64,000 nt of DNA from Verrucomicrobiaceae bacterium (GTDB lineage Bacteria; Verrucomicrobiota; Verrucomicrobiia; Verrucomicrobiales; Verrucomicrobiaceae), in contig JABTUN010000001.1 in NCBI GenBank assembly GCA_015075365.1, positions 806,001 through 870,000 of the forward strand. The letters are read 5' to 3'. Under the pieces are notes generated by a model. That model ran no database searches and was not told the origin of the DNA. It saw nothing but the letters and a program-made list of their open reading frames with translations. A program made the translations under genes and the position numbers. Of the stretch, positions 29,094 through 38,280 are shown piece after piece (positions within the stretch are counted from its first letter, which is position 1; each line of letters opens with the position of its first letter).

Positions 29094-29492
29094 ATGGAAT
29101 CGGTTCCCCAAAGCGAGCCGTTTGAGTGGCGCGGAACGGCTTTCATGATGGGACGCTCTTACGGCACGAATGGCACCTGGCCTTTTGGCTGGTTTCGGCT
29201 GCACGCGGACGGTCGCATCGAAATTCAAAGTCTGTTCACGAGGTTGCTTTTCACCCCGGAGGAAGTTGTCGAGGCTCATTTCTACCGATGGCCTTTCCCG
29301 ACGTTTACGGCGGTGGTGAGGAACTCCAAGGGCTTCCATAAAGTGGGCTTCAGCGCGTTTCGCGGCTCACTCTTGCTCAAACGGCTGGCGGACTGCCGCA
29401 TCACACTCACGCAGAGCCATACATGGTATGTCACCGGCATGACGAGGGCAGAGATGAAGAAGTATGGATTCTCCGACTTTGGCGAATTCTGA
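29094..29492 (+). CDS. hypothetical protein, 132 aa
   Basis: I do not recognise this protein. It is a compact, aromatic-rich, mostly beta protein with no signal peptide: WRGTAFMMGRSYGTNGTW, GWFRLHADGRIEIQSL, FTPEEVVEAHFYRWPFPTF. The pattern of short strands suggests a PH-like or split barrel fold (inference). The ATG at 29094 is preceded by an in-frame GTG one codon earlier. A weak hairpin (TCGTG-ACTTC-CACGA, then a T-run at 29522) follows the stop and may terminate it. Codon use resembles its neighbours, so it is probably a real gene. Confidence 0.65.
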   Translation: MESVPQSEPFEWRGTAFMMGRSYGTNGTWPFGWFRLHADGRIEIQSLFTRLLFTPEEVVEAHFYRWPFPTFTAVVRNSKGFHKVGFSAFRGSLLLKRLADCRITLTQSHTWYVTGMTRAEMKKYGFSDFGEF

Positions 29493-29578
29493 TGTGGGGT
29501 CATGTCGTGACTTCCACGAGATTTTTTCGCCAAACGGTCATACATCCCGGCCGCCCGCGTCACCCAGCGGGTAAATGA

Positions 29579-30091
29579 ATGGACAGCGCCATCGCCGCCA
29601 GCCTCGAATCCCTGCACCCGGACGCCTTCGGGTGGGCGGTGCACTGCTGCGGCGGGGACGCTGCGAGGGCGGAGGAGGTGCTGCAAAACGCGTATCTGAA
29701 AATCGCGGCGGACCGGGTGCGCTTCGACGGGCGCTCCGCCTTCAAGACGTGGTGGTTCGGTGTGATCCGTTACACGGCGCTGGAGGAGCAGCGGCGGGCG
29801 AGGTTTCGCGAGTCGTTGCTGGGCAAGCTGCTCTCCACTTTCACGGAGGAGCATCATCCGTCCCCGGCGCGGCAGATCGAGCGGGACGAGCGTGCGAGGG
29901 AGCTGCGCGCGGCGCTGGAGAAACTGCCCGCGAGGCAGGCGGAGACGCTGCACCTCGTGTTTTACCAGGATTTGAGCCTCAGCGAGGCGGCGGAGGTCAT
30001 GCGCGTGAGCGTGGGCTCCGCACGCCAGCATTACGAACGCGGCAAGGCGCGCCTGCGCGAGCTGCTGCAACCCGCCCCCGACCATGAGTGA
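29579..30091 (+). CDS. ECF-type RNA polymerase sigma factor
   Basis: A 170-residue sigma factor. Region 2 includes DAARAEEVLQNAYLKIA and FKTWWFGVIRYTALEEQRR; region 4 is LPARQAETLHLVFYQDLSLSEAAEVMRVS and SVGSARQHYERGKARLREL, the -35-binding helix-turn-helix. It overlaps the next gene by 8 bases. The adjacent short membrane protein and Spy-like protein suggest an envelope-stress regulon controlled by anti-sigma release (inference). Confidence 0.9.
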   Translation: MDSAIAASLESLHPDAFGWAVHCCGGDAARAEEVLQNAYLKIAADRVRFDGRSAFKTWWFGVIRYTALEEQRRARFRESLLGKLLSTFTEEHHPSPARQIERDERARELRAALEKLPARQAETLHLVFYQDLSLSEAAEVMRVSVGSARQHYERGKARLRELLQPAPDHE

Positions 30092-30383
30092 CGACCTGAA
30101 GCCTCTTTTCGACCATTTGCGCGAGTCCGAGCGCGAGGCGGCCCCGGCGTGGCATCCGCGCTATTTGCGCACGCCGGCACCGCGACCGCTTTCCGTGCCG
30201 AAACTGGCTTTTACGGCGGTTCTGGCCTGCGCGGCGGCTTTGTGGCTGCTGCGGCCCGTGCCGCCGGGTGTGGCGGACCTGCCGCCGCTGCTCGATTCCG
30301 AACCGCGGGAGCTGTTTGCCAGCCTGGACGCGCCTTCCTCGGATTTTCTGCTTCCCGCACATCTCACCATCCACATCCCATGA
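30084..30383 (+). CDS. small membrane protein, candidate anti-sigma factor
   Basis: A 99-residue protein with a charged cytoplasmic N terminus (MSDDLKPLFDHLRESEREAAPAW), one transmembrane helix (LAFTAVLACAAALWLL) and a ~45-residue exported tail. It overlaps the sigma gene upstream and the next gene downstream by an ATGA junction, so translation is coupled on both sides. Position and topology fit a minimal anti-sigma factor, but no zinc-binding HxxxCxxC motif is present. The role is inferred from context. Confidence 0.75.
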   Translation: MSDDLKPLFDHLRESEREAAPAWHPRYLRTPAPRPLSVPKLAFTAVLACAAALWLLRPVPPGVADLPPLLDSEPRELFASLDAPSSDFLLPAHLTIHIP

Positions 30384-31222
30384 AACACATCGCCCTTATT
30401 CTCATCACCGCGGCCGCGACATCGCTTGCGGGCCCGGAGCAACTGCTCAACGCCGGCCTCATCAGCCCGGAGATCATCCAGCAGATCAAGCCGGAACTGC
30501 AACTCACCGCCGAGCAGGAGATGAAAATGACACGCATCATCGGCGAGGCGCGCGAGATCGGCGCGCCGCTCGAATCCACGCTCAAGGAGCGCCAGAAGAC
30601 GCTTCATCAACTGCTGCGGGAGGCTTCCACCACCATCGACTCCGCCAGCGCCGCCCTGGGACAAGTGCTGGAGTCGGAAGGCGCTGTGAAACATCTCCAA
30701 CTGCGCACGCTGCTCCACCTGCGTGACGTGCTGACGCCGGAGCAGCAGAAAAAGGCGATGGCGCTGAGCCTGTCGAAGAAAGTGACGGCAAAGTCCGAGC
30801 TGGAGGCGCGTGTCACCGCAAAGGCGAACAAGCTGCGCGCCGCCGTGGATGCGCTGGGTGAAAAACCCACGGAGGCGATGACCTACCGCGGCCAGGAGAT
30901 CGAGACGATGATCAAGTCCGGCGAATGGGCGTCAGCGGACGCCGCGCTGGACGTGCTCATCAAGGACTCCGGCATTCTGGAGCCAGAGGAGGCCGGCGCC
31001 GCGCCGGACTTCTCCACCATGGCTCCTGGCGACACCAGCCTCGACGCCCTGCAGTCACGATTTGAGTCCGTGAAGGAACGCGCGCAGGAGGTCGTGTCGA
31101 TCCCGCTGCTGCGCCGCCTGCTGAAGGCGAAGGAGGCTTTTGAAGCCGCCAAAGCCTCGCAGGACGCGACCGCCGTGGGCCGCATCCTGACCTATGTGGA
31201 GCAAGAGCTGGACAAAAAGTGA
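30380..31222 (+). CDS. Spy/CpxP-like periplasmic protein
   Basis: A 280-residue exported helical protein with a short signal peptide (MKHIALILITAAATSLAG). Two LTxxQ-type motifs typical of the Spy/CpxP/ZraP group are visible: LQLTAEQEMKMTRIIGEAR and DVLTPEQQKKAMALSL. The rest is amphipathic helix with heptad-like Glu/Lys. Family members are periplasmic chaperones or stress/metal sensors. It ends the ECF sigma operon and could provide the periplasmic signal (inference). The ATG at 30380 overlaps the previous stop. Confidence 0.78.
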   Translation: MKHIALILITAAATSLAGPEQLLNAGLISPEIIQQIKPELQLTAEQEMKMTRIIGEAREIGAPLESTLKERQKTLHQLLREASTTIDSASAALGQVLESEGAVKHLQLRTLLHLRDVLTPEQQKKAMALSLSKKVTAKSELEARVTAKANKLRAAVDALGEKPTEAMTYRGQEIETMIKSGEWASADAALDVLIKDSGILEPEEAGAAPDFSTMAPGDTSLDALQSRFESVKERAQEVVSIPLLRRLLKAKEAFEAAKASQDATAVGRILTYVEQELDKK

Positions 31223-31234
31223 TCCTCTCCGGCT

Positions 31235-33862
31235 TTATTCCCCTTGGCGGATGACTTCGATGCCGCTGAGCAGCGTCTCGCCTTCGTGCGGCGTGAGCGT
31301 GAGAGTCAGCGTGCCATCCGTGATTGGGATGTCGGAGACGGTTTCGGTGCTCGCGAGCATCGCTTGAGGCTGGATATCCTTCATCACACGATCTTGAATT
31401 GACACATCAAAGCGATGCTTGGTGCTCTCGGGCGATGAAAAGACGAGTTTGACGGTGTAGCGGCCGTTTTGGAGGCCGCTGAGTTTGGCGTTGCGGAGGC
31501 CTTTGGCGCCGCTGGCGGCCACCCAGGGCCAGCCGGTGCCCTTTTTCATCCAGAGCGAGTGCTGGTAGAAATACTCGGGCTTCGCGGGTTCGGTGGTGAA
31601 GTCGATTTCGGGCGAGGGTCCGCCTACGCTCGGGAAATCGAGCCAGAGGGTGCCATCGCGTGTTTTGCGATCGCCTGGCGCACCGAGGTTGATGCCGATG
31701 CGTTGGATTTTGCCGTGGATGGCGGCTTTCGGCACCGCGCCCCAGGTGGCCCATTGCTCGAAGTCCTCGGGCATCGAGTAAAGCGCGAGTCCCATCGGCA
31801 GCGGGTAGCTGCAGGTGCAGCCTTCGTAGAAGTAAGGGACGTTCAAGATGCCGCCGGCGGGAACGATGCTGTTCGTGCAGCCGCTGCGCGGGCCGCTGAT
31901 GTGGATGGTGCCGCTTTCGACCTTCTTGTCGTAAAACGCGGCGGTGCCGCTGCGGAAGGTGAAGATGCCGCCGTAGTCGAAGCCGCCGTCGCAACCGTAG
32001 CTTTTCGGGAAGACGCGCGGTTCCTGCTCCAGCGTGAGCGGATTGATGCGGAAGCCGGCTTTGGGTTGATCGGGTGCCCAATCGTTCTTCTGCGTGGGCG
32101 GTCGATACTGCGCCTGCTGGATGCTCTGCTGGTCCACGGTGCCGAATTTCGCGCGGAGCTCCGGCTGCTCGTATTCATCGAGCACGCGGCCGGTGTAGAT
32201 GTCGCTGAAGACGGGCGCGAGGAGCCTGTAATCGACCTTTCCTTTGCGGTTCGTGGCATCGAGCCAGTCCTTGTCCGCCGTGATCATGACGCCATCGACG
32301 ATCTTCGGCTGCGGCGAGCGCTTGAAGTTGCTCAACGCATCATCAAACCACAGCACGCCGAGCGGAGCCTGCACCAGCGGGTCTTCATTCGCGTTCCAAT
32401 CGGCGAGGTAGTTGGTGGAGCCGGTGAGCGGGCCGCGGGTTTCGATGAGTCTGCCTTCCAAGCTGACCACTTTGCCTCCCAACGGCCGCAACGCGTCTCC
32501 GATGGCTTTGGAGCCAAAAATGATGTTCGCGAAGTAGCGCGGCAGTTCGGATTTGGGCGTTAAAACGGCGACGCGTTCGCCATAGAGGCCGGTTTTGGCG
32601 AGGCGGGTGCGTAGAGCGTTGTCGTCGCTCAACACGATGAGGTGGAACTGGCTGTTGGTGAGCAGCGCTTCGATGAAACCGGGCTTTCCGGGATCGGTGA
32701 GCAGCGCGTAGCCGCGTGTGGTGCCTGCGGCTTCGATGCATTTCTTGGCGAGGTCTTCCTCGTCCTTTTCGAAAACGATTTCGCGTTTCCAGCGCTTCGT
32801 TTCGCCGCTGCCGGGGCCGTAGGCGCTGAGAACGCCGTCATGCGTGACGACAAAGCATTTGTCGTCGGCGAGGATGACGCTGTGGGCATTGGTAAAAGTG
32901 TCGAAGGGGACTTCGGTTTCGGCGGCGTGGAGGGTGCGCTGGATGCCTTTCTGGCCTTCGGCGCGGGGTTTGTCCTCGTGGCGTTTGACGTTGATGGCTT
33001 CGTCGAACAGGAGGCCGCGACGACGGAGTTTGGCGGCTTCTTTTTCGGCGGGCGTGGAGGCGAACCAGCCGCCGGTGTAGCGACCGGCGGAGGGCAGCTC
33101 GAATTCTTTGATGGCACCGGTTTTCAAATCGAGGCGCGCGGGATAGGCTGTGCTACATGGAACGATGAGGTCGTCGCCGTCGATGAGCAGGTAGCCCTGC
33201 GGTGCGAGTCCGCCCATGGCCTCGGTGGCGTGCGGATGGGTGCCGTAGAGGTAGGAGCAGCGGTCGTTGCGCCAGATCTCGGTGCCGGTGGCGGCATCGC
33301 AGCAGAAGACGAAGGTGCCCTCCAGCGGCCACACGCCGGCGGCGAAGTAAACGCGTCCGTCTTTGGCCACCGGACCGCCGCGCACGGGCCAGACGGAGAT
33401 GAGGCGCTGATTGCCAAGAAGCAGACGATTCGATGGCACAGCACGTTTTTGCCAAATGGGACTGCCGTCAGTGAGTTTCACGCAACGGACGATGCCATCA
33501 TCGGAGCCGAAGATGGCCGTTTCACCGACGATGACAGGCGCGAACCTCACCGGGCCATCCGCGAGGGCTCGCCAGAGCTCCGCGCCCGTTTCGGTGTCGA
33601 AGGCGATGACGGAATCTTCCCGCGAACTGCCAACGAGGAGGCGTTTTCCGGCAGCGACGGGCTCGTAGCCGCGATCGAACTGCAAACGCGGCTCTTTGAA
33701 GGCCGGGCGCAACGGCGGCAGCTCGCGACTCCAGATGAGATGCGGCTCCGCGGGCATTTTTTGCGTCGTGGCAGCCGTGCGGCCGGGATCGTGCCGCCAC
33801 ATGGGCCAATCGGCGGCATGAGTGAGAGCGGAGAGGAAAATGAAGATGACAAGACGCGGCAT
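31235..33862 (-). CDS. secreted PQQ-like beta-propeller protein with C-terminal carbohydrate-binding-like domain
   Basis: An 875-residue exported protein with a short signal (MPRLVIFIFLSALTHAADW). Propeller blades of the PQQ-like type recur: SVIAFDTETGAELWR, IVRCVKLTDGSPIWQ, and FCCDAATGTEIWRND. A long central region is Cys- and aromatic-rich (YFYEGCTCSYPLPMGLALY, GCTNSIVPAGG). The last ~130 residues read like a malectin/CBM-type sheet (RYTVKLVFSSPES, GTLTLTLTPHEGETLLSG). No catalytic identity can be assigned; relatives in PVC bacteria are annotated only as PQQ-binding-like. It is divergent from a small membrane ORF. Confidence 0.8.
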   Translation of the reverse strand: MPRLVIFIFLSALTHAADWPMWRHDPGRTAATTQKMPAEPHLIWSRELPPLRPAFKEPRLQFDRGYEPVAAGKRLLVGSSREDSVIAFDTETGAELWRALADGPVRFAPVIVGETAIFGSDDGIVRCVKLTDGSPIWQKRAVPSNRLLLGNQRLISVWPVRGGPVAKDGRVYFAAGVWPLEGTFVFCCDAATGTEIWRNDRCSYLYGTHPHATEAMGGLAPQGYLLIDGDDLIVPCSTAYPARLDLKTGAIKEFELPSAGRYTGGWFASTPAEKEAAKLRRRGLLFDEAINVKRHEDKPRAEGQKGIQRTLHAAETEVPFDTFTNAHSVILADDKCFVVTHDGVLSAYGPGSGETKRWKREIVFEKDEEDLAKKCIEAAGTTRGYALLTDPGKPGFIEALLTNSQFHLIVLSDDNALRTRLAKTGLYGERVAVLTPKSELPRYFANIIFGSKAIGDALRPLGGKVVSLEGRLIETRGPLTGSTNYLADWNANEDPLVQAPLGVLWFDDALSNFKRSPQPKIVDGVMITADKDWLDATNRKGKVDYRLLAPVFSDIYTGRVLDEYEQPELRAKFGTVDQQSIQQAQYRPPTQKNDWAPDQPKAGFRINPLTLEQEPRVFPKSYGCDGGFDYGGIFTFRSGTAAFYDKKVESGTIHISGPRSGCTNSIVPAGGILNVPYFYEGCTCSYPLPMGLALYSMPEDFEQWATWGAVPKAAIHGKIQRIGINLGAPGDRKTRDGTLWLDFPSVGGPSPEIDFTTEPAKPEYFYQHSLWMKKGTGWPWVAASGAKGLRNAKLSGLQNGRYTVKLVFSSPESTKHRFDVSIQDRVMKDIQPQAMLASTETVSDIPITDGTLTLTLTPHEGETLLSGIEVIRQGE

Positions 33863-33881
33863 GAGCGGCTTACACTACGCC

Positions 33882-34058
33882 ATGACCACGCTGAAACTCG
33901 CCGCCGAAGCCGCCACCGACGCGGATGCACGGCGCATGATGGGCCTCCTCGTCGTGGCGGGGATGGTGGCGCTGGTGCTGAAGGGATTGCTCATCGCGCG
34001 GTGGGTGCGGGCGCGGAAGAAAGCGCGAGAGCAACGACAAGTCGGGAACGAGGAGTGA
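33882..34058 (+). CDS. small single-pass membrane protein
   Basis: A 58-residue frame with an acidic N terminus, a transmembrane helix (MMGLLVVAGMVALVLKGLLIARW) and a strongly basic C-terminal tail (RARKKAREQRQ). The positive-inside layout is convincing for a real membrane protein. An ATG at 33861 is an alternative start. It is not recognised as any family. Confidence 0.45.
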   Translation: MTTLKLAAEAATDADARRMMGLLVVAGMVALVLKGLLIARWVRARKKAREQRQVGNEE

Positions 34059-34109
34059 TGGAGTCAGAACTCCATCAATCCAACACTCCATGACTTCACG
34101 CGGGCACTG

Positions 34110-35018
34110 CTACATCAGCGTGCTCTTGTCCACCTCGCCGGCTTTGTATTTGTCTTGATACTTGTGCCAGCGGAAGGGCATGGCGATCTGCGCGAAGAAG
34201 GTTTTCGGCATGGCGGATTTGATGCCGATGATGGCGGGCCGGTGGCGCGTGGGGTCGAGGTAGAAGGAGCGGAAGATGAGGTCCCAGAGCATGAGGTTCT
34301 CGCCGTAGTTTTTGTCGCCCTCGCGCAGGTCAGTGCTGTGGTGCCAGCGGTGGAGCTCCGGTGTGTTGAAAAGGTAGTTCAGCCAGCCGAACTTCATGCG
34401 GATGTTGCAGTGCGTGAGGAAGCCGATGTAGGCGGTGATGGCCCCGAAATACTGCACGACATCATTCGGCGTGCCGGCTAGCCAGAGGAGCGGCCCGCTG
34501 AAGATCATGCTCTTGAGCGTGTCGATGATGTGGAAGCGACCGGTGTTGAAGAACCATAGCTTTTTGACGCTGTGATGCACAGCGTGGAAATGCCACAGCG
34601 GCATCCAGGTGTGCGCGATGCGATGTGCCCAATAGAGCCCGAACTCGGCCACGACGAGTGCGAGCACCACCTGCGCCCACATGGGCCAGTGATTCGGCCA
34701 GGGGCCCGTGCCGCTGGCACCACCGACGGTGCTGACGAGACCGTAGTAGCCGAGCATCATGATGACGAGCTGCACGAAGGTCTTGGTAAAGACCGTGTGA
34801 GCGAGATCGGGCACCATCTGGCCGTCATTCTTCAACCACTCGCGCTCATGCGGGCGGGTGCGCTCGAGGATGAAGAGCACGGCGGCAAAGCTGAAGTAGG
34901 TGAGATTAAACGCCAGCTTCCCGTGCCCGGCGCTGATGCCGATGCTGGTGGGAATGAGCGCCGCGATGACCAGCAGCGGCCAGAGGGCATAATCGAGGAT
35001 CGTGTTGAGCGTGCGCAT
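34110..35018 (-). CDS. sterol desaturase / fatty acid hydroxylase family protein
   Basis: A 302-residue membrane di-iron oxygenase. The eight-histidine signature is visible as HRIAH, HFHAVHHS and HRWHHS, among several hydrophobic segments (LLVIAALIPTSIGIS, QLVIMMLGYYGLV). Family enzymes hydroxylate or desaturate sterols, carotenoids, sphingolipids or alkyl glycerols. The substrate cannot be told from sequence here. It stands as a single gene. Confidence 0.9.
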   Translation of the reverse strand: MRTLNTILDYALWPLLVIAALIPTSIGISAGHGKLAFNLTYFSFAAVLFILERTRPHEREWLKNDGQMVPDLAHTVFTKTFVQLVIMMLGYYGLVSTVGGASGTGPWPNHWPMWAQVVLALVVAEFGLYWAHRIAHTWMPLWHFHAVHHSVKKLWFFNTGRFHIIDTLKSMIFSGPLLWLAGTPNDVVQYFGAITAYIGFLTHCNIRMKFGWLNYLFNTPELHRWHHSTDLREGDKNYGENLMLWDLIFRSFYLDPTRHRPAIIGIKSAMPKTFFAQIAMPFRWHKYQDKYKAGEVDKSTLM

Positions 35019-35127
35019 GGGGCAGGCCCATCAGTGGCGAGATTCAGCCGGGTGACAAAGTTTTCGCCATTTTGGGAGCATGAATGCCATGGTTGCGCCA
35101 AAACGGGGCTCCATCTAAAATCCCCTC

Positions 35128-35925
35128 ATGACAAAGGACAATCCATTCCCCGGCATGAACCCCTTCTTGGAGGCCTTTTGGCCGGATGTGGATACCAGAC
35201 TGATCGGCTACATCGCTGACGATCTGGCGGAACAGCTTCCCACTGGATTGAAAGCCCGCTCGGAGGAGCAGGTGACGCTCGCTTCCGAAAACGAACCTGA
35301 AGGCCGACAGGTGCGTGCCGATGTGGCAGTCGTGGAGTCATGGAAGCAGGGTATCCCGCCTGCCTGGCAGCCAGAGGATAAAGCGGGCGGCGGCACGCTG
35401 ACCGCATCTGAGCCTCTCTACTGCCTGGATGAGGAGCAGACAGACCGCTGGGTAGAGATCACTGACCGCCATGGCAGACTGGTGACGGTGATCGAAGTGC
35501 TCAGCCCGGCCAACAAAGGTGCGGACAGGGAGAAATACCGGGCAAAGCGGCAGGCCTACATAGATGGCGGAGTGAGCGTGGTGGAGATCGATCTGCTGCG
35601 TGGAGGGCATCACACGGTCAATGTGCCGCGTGGCAGTCTGCGTGATCCTGAGGTGACGTATCTGACCTGTGTGACACGCTCTTCCAATATCGCCCGGAAG
35701 GAATACTACCTGATGCCTCTCACGCAGGCGCTCCCAGCCATCCGCATCCCCCTTCGTCACGATGATCCAGATGCGGTGCTGGCGCTACAGCCGTTGATTG
35801 ACCGCTGCTATCGAAAGGGCGGCTACTGGCAGGAAAGCCACACACGCCTGCCCGGCCCACCGCTGAGTGGCAATGATGATGCGTGGGTGACGGAACGGCT
35901 GAAGGCCGCAGGCTTCACCGCCTGA
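35128..35925 (+). CDS. DUF4058 family protein
   Basis: A 265-residue protein opening with NPFPGMNPFLE, the near-invariant start of DUF4058 (usually NPFPGMDPYLE). A central block with [32 protein letters not shown] and VVEIDLLRGG recalls a PD-(D/E)xK nuclease core, an inference. DUF4058 is common in cyanobacteria and PVC bacteria with no known role. Its 3' end overlaps the convergent hydrolase gene by 11 bases. Confidence 0.9.
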   Translation: MTKDNPFPGMNPFLEAFWPDVDTRLIGYIADDLAEQLPTGLKARSEEQVTLASENEPEGRQVRADVAVVESWKQGIPPAWQPEDKAGGGTLTASEPLYCLDEEQTDRWVEITDRHGRLVTVIEVLSPANKGADREKYRAKRQAYIDGGVSVVEIDLLRGGHHTVNVPRGSLRDPEVTYLTCVTRSSNIARKEYYLMPLTQALPAIRIPLRHDDPDAVLALQPLIDRCYRKGGYWQESHTRLPGPPLSGNDDAWVTERLKAAGFTA

Positions 35926-36898
35926 TCGGCATCTCACGCAGCAACCATTCTGAAAGCGTGGCAAAGAGCGGAAAGTCGGTGGTGAAGATCGTGGCATGCC
36001 CTGCGCCAGGTACTGGCACCCAGCGGCGGCTTTTGGCCGCAGTGAGTGCCTCGTGAAGCCGCTGACCGCATTCCGGCGGGATGAAGGAATCGGCCGTGCC
36101 ATGCGCGATGAGCACCGGACAGCTAACTTGAGGGGCCAAAAGCTTCGAATTGGCCGCTGAAGGTGTTTTTCCCGTTTCGATGGCAAAACGCGTTTCGGCT
36201 CCGAAAGCCAGCAATGGACCCAAAACGGGCCCGGCGAGCTTTTCAGCCTGCGTTTCCACCACCGAGCCGAGGTCATCAAAGGTGCAAAGAAGCACGAGCG
36301 CCTTCCACGGCGCATCTGGCAGCGTCGCAGCACGCACCGCGATGGCTCCGCCCATCGAAATGCCGAGCAGCGAGGCGTTTTCGAGGCTGAAGCCAAACCG
36401 CGCCGCAGCTTCACGAGCGACTTTGGCAGGCAGCGCACTCTCGGTGGTGCCGTATCCGGCCACCGAAGCAGGGTGATCACCGTGACCGGGAAGATCAGGA
36501 ATGATGCAGCGAAAGCCTGCCGCGCAGAATCGCTCCGACACGAAGAGCATGTCTTCCTTTCGCATGCGGCGTCCATGCACGAGCACCAGCACGCGATCGC
36601 ACTCGCCAAAGCGCGGCAGCGGCGCGTGGCGGGCGGCGAGTTGTTCGCACACGAGGCGGCCACGCTTGGCCGGAATGCCCGATGGCTCACAAACGACCAC
36701 CGGCGTGCCATCGGACGCGATGAACGGCTTCAACCGCATGCCGAAAGCCTCCGGCTGGGCCAGCATCTCGCGGTGATGACGCTGGAGAGATCGTCTCGCG
36801 GGACGGATGACCTCGCCGCCAAGCCACATGCCGGTGCCGGTGGTGCCCGCGAGGACCAGCAAAACGAGAATGGACAACCAACGAACGAGACGCCTCAT
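35915..36898 (-). CDS. alpha/beta hydrolase, membrane-anchored
   Basis: A 327-residue protein with an N-terminal hydrophobic anchor (LSILVLLVLAGTTGTGMWLGG) and an alpha/beta hydrolase domain. The catalytic triad is readable: nucleophile Ser in LLGISMGGA, Asp in IAHGTADSFIPP and His in GAGHATIF. The oxyanion region is LVLVHGRRM and the fold signature DLPGHGDH is present. The substrate is unknown; serine esterase or lysophospholipase-like enzymes are the nearest group. Confidence 0.88.
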   Translation of the reverse strand: MRRLVRWLSILVLLVLAGTTGTGMWLGGEVIRPARRSLQRHHREMLAQPEAFGMRLKPFIASDGTPVVVCEPSGIPAKRGRLVCEQLAARHAPLPRFGECDRVLVLVHGRRMRKEDMLFVSERFCAAGFRCIIPDLPGHGDHPASVAGYGTTESALPAKVAREAAARFGFSLENASLLGISMGGAIAVRAATLPDAPWKALVLLCTFDDLGSVVETQAEKLAGPVLGPLLAFGAETRFAIETGKTPSAANSKLLAPQVSCPVLIAHGTADSFIPPECGQRLHEALTAAKSRRWVPVPGAGHATIFTTDFPLFATLSEWLLREMPIRR

Positions 36899-37016
36899 GC
36901 CGCCAAACTGCGTGAGAAGCGCCGCGAGGCCAGAAACGAAGGGTGAATTGGCGGTGAAGGAAGTGTGAAGGATTCGAGCTTGCCGTGCGGACCGGTGTCA
37001 GCACTCTCGCGGCCGC

Positions 37017-37631
37017 ATGCCTGCCCCCGCTTTTGTCTCCGACGTTGGAAAAGTCCTCATCGACTTCGATTTCGCGCCCGCCGCCCGGCGGCTCGCGGAG
37101 AAGTGCCCGCATCCGGCGGAAACCGTGCTGACGCTATTCGACAGCATCAAAGGCCCTTACGAGGACGGCCGCATCGACGACGCGGAGTTCGTGCGAGAGG
37201 GCATGCGGCTCACCGGTTTCACCGGAACGGCGGAGGAGTTCATCACGATCTGGTGCGAGATTTTCACCGAGAACCTGCCGATGAAGACCTCGCTGGCCTC
37301 CCTCGGGGGCAAGGTGCCGATGTATCTGCTCTCCAACACGAGCGGCCTGCACAAAGACTACTTTTGGCGCACCTACGACATCTTTGAGCCCTTCGCGGAC
37401 GGTGTGTACTCGCACGAGGCCAGGTGCTCGAAGCCGGGCGAGGAGATCTTCCGGCACACCATCGAGAAATTCGGCCTCGACCCGGCGCGGACCTTCTATG
37501 TCGATGACCTGCTGCCGAACATCGAGACGGCCGCAAGGCTGGGATTTCGGACTTTTCACTACAGCTTCGCGAAGCATCCGGAATTCGAGGCGGCGCTGGC
37601 GGAATGGCGGGTGGAACAGGGCATCGGTTGA
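37017..37631 (+). CDS. HAD-superfamily hydrolase, subfamily IA
   Basis: A 204-residue cytoplasmic phosphatase-like protein. Motif I is FVSDVGKVLIDFD with the nucleophile Asp9, motif II is MYLLSNTSG, motif III the lysine in CSKPGEEIF, and motif IV VDDLLPNIETAARLG. A four-helix cap follows motif I. In motif I the second Asp of DxD is replaced by Gly (DVG). This also occurs in the epoxide-hydrolase N-domain-like/YihX group, so a sugar-phosphate phosphatase is likely. It precedes mcsA by 37 bases. Confidence 0.88.
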   Translation: MPAPAFVSDVGKVLIDFDFAPAARRLAEKCPHPAETVLTLFDSIKGPYEDGRIDDAEFVREGMRLTGFTGTAEEFITIWCEIFTENLPMKTSLASLGGKVPMYLLSNTSGLHKDYFWRTYDIFEPFADGVYSHEARCSKPGEEIFRHTIEKFGLDPARTFYVDDLLPNIETAARLGFRTFHYSFAKHPEFEAALAEWRVEQGIG

Positions 37632-37668
37632 CGCATCCCCTTCCCCGTCCTAACGATTCTTCAAACCC

Positions 37669-38253
37669 ATGAAATGCGACGTTTGCGAAGCAGAGGCCAC
37701 CGTTTTCCTCACCCAGATCATCAACGGTCAAATGACCACGGTGAACCTGTGCGAGGCCTGCTCGAAGGCCAAAGGCGTGACCGAGGTGACTGGCTTCGGG
37801 CTGGCGGAGGCGTTTGTGGGAGCGGCACCACGTGCCATGGAGACCGCGCCTGACCTCGCCTGCCCGTCATGCGGCTTCACGGCGGCCCAGTTGAAGAAAA
37901 TCGGCCGCATGGGCTGCCCGGAGTGCTACGACACCTTCCGCGAGGGCCTGGAGGGCCTCCTGCGGGGCATGCACAAAGGCACACGCCATGTGGGAAAGCG
38001 CCCCAGTGCGATCATCGCCGCCGCACCGCCGCCGAGACCGCGCCGCAGCACCGTCCCGGCATCCACGCCGCCAGCACCAGCGATCCAGACACCGTCGATC
38101 ACGCTCAAAGAAGACACTCCCGCGCCGCCACCGCCTGACCTCAACAAGCTCCGCGCCGAGCTCGACCTCGCGGTGAAGGAGGAGCGTTACGAGGACGCCG
38201 CCACCATCAAGGCGGAAATCGACCGCCAGACCCAGTCCTCCCCGCCCAAATGA
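37669..38253 (+). CDS. mcsA: McsA-like zinc-finger activator of the arginine kinase
   Basis: A 194-residue protein with four CxxC knuckles (MKCDVCE, LCEACS, ACPSCGF, GCPECYD) followed by RMGCPECYDTFREGLEGLL, typical of McsA. The C terminus carries a UVR motif (LNKLRAELDLAVKEERYEDAATIKAEIDR). A Pro/Ala-rich linker separates the halves. McsA activates McsB and links it to ClpC. It is directly upstream of mcsB and clpC in the canonical order, but ctsR is absent. Confidence 0.93.
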   Translation: MKCDVCEAEATVFLTQIINGQMTTVNLCEACSKAKGVTEVTGFGLAEAFVGAAPRAMETAPDLACPSCGFTAAQLKKIGRMGCPECYDTFREGLEGLLRGMHKGTRHVGKRPSAIIAAAPPPRPRRSTVPASTPPAPAIQTPSITLKEDTPAPPPPDLNKLRAELDLAVKEERYEDAATIKAEIDRQTQSSPPK

Positions 38254-38280
38254 TGTGAAGCCGCCCGCGCCCGACCTGCC

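Noticed and set aside
32642..34093. 483-codon plus-strand open frame
   Set aside because: Antisense to the PQQ-propeller gene. Composition is typical of a shadow frame.
35040..35127. attachment-site-like region upstream of the DUF4058 gene
   Set aside because: No repeats or integrase nearby; it looks like an ordinary leader.
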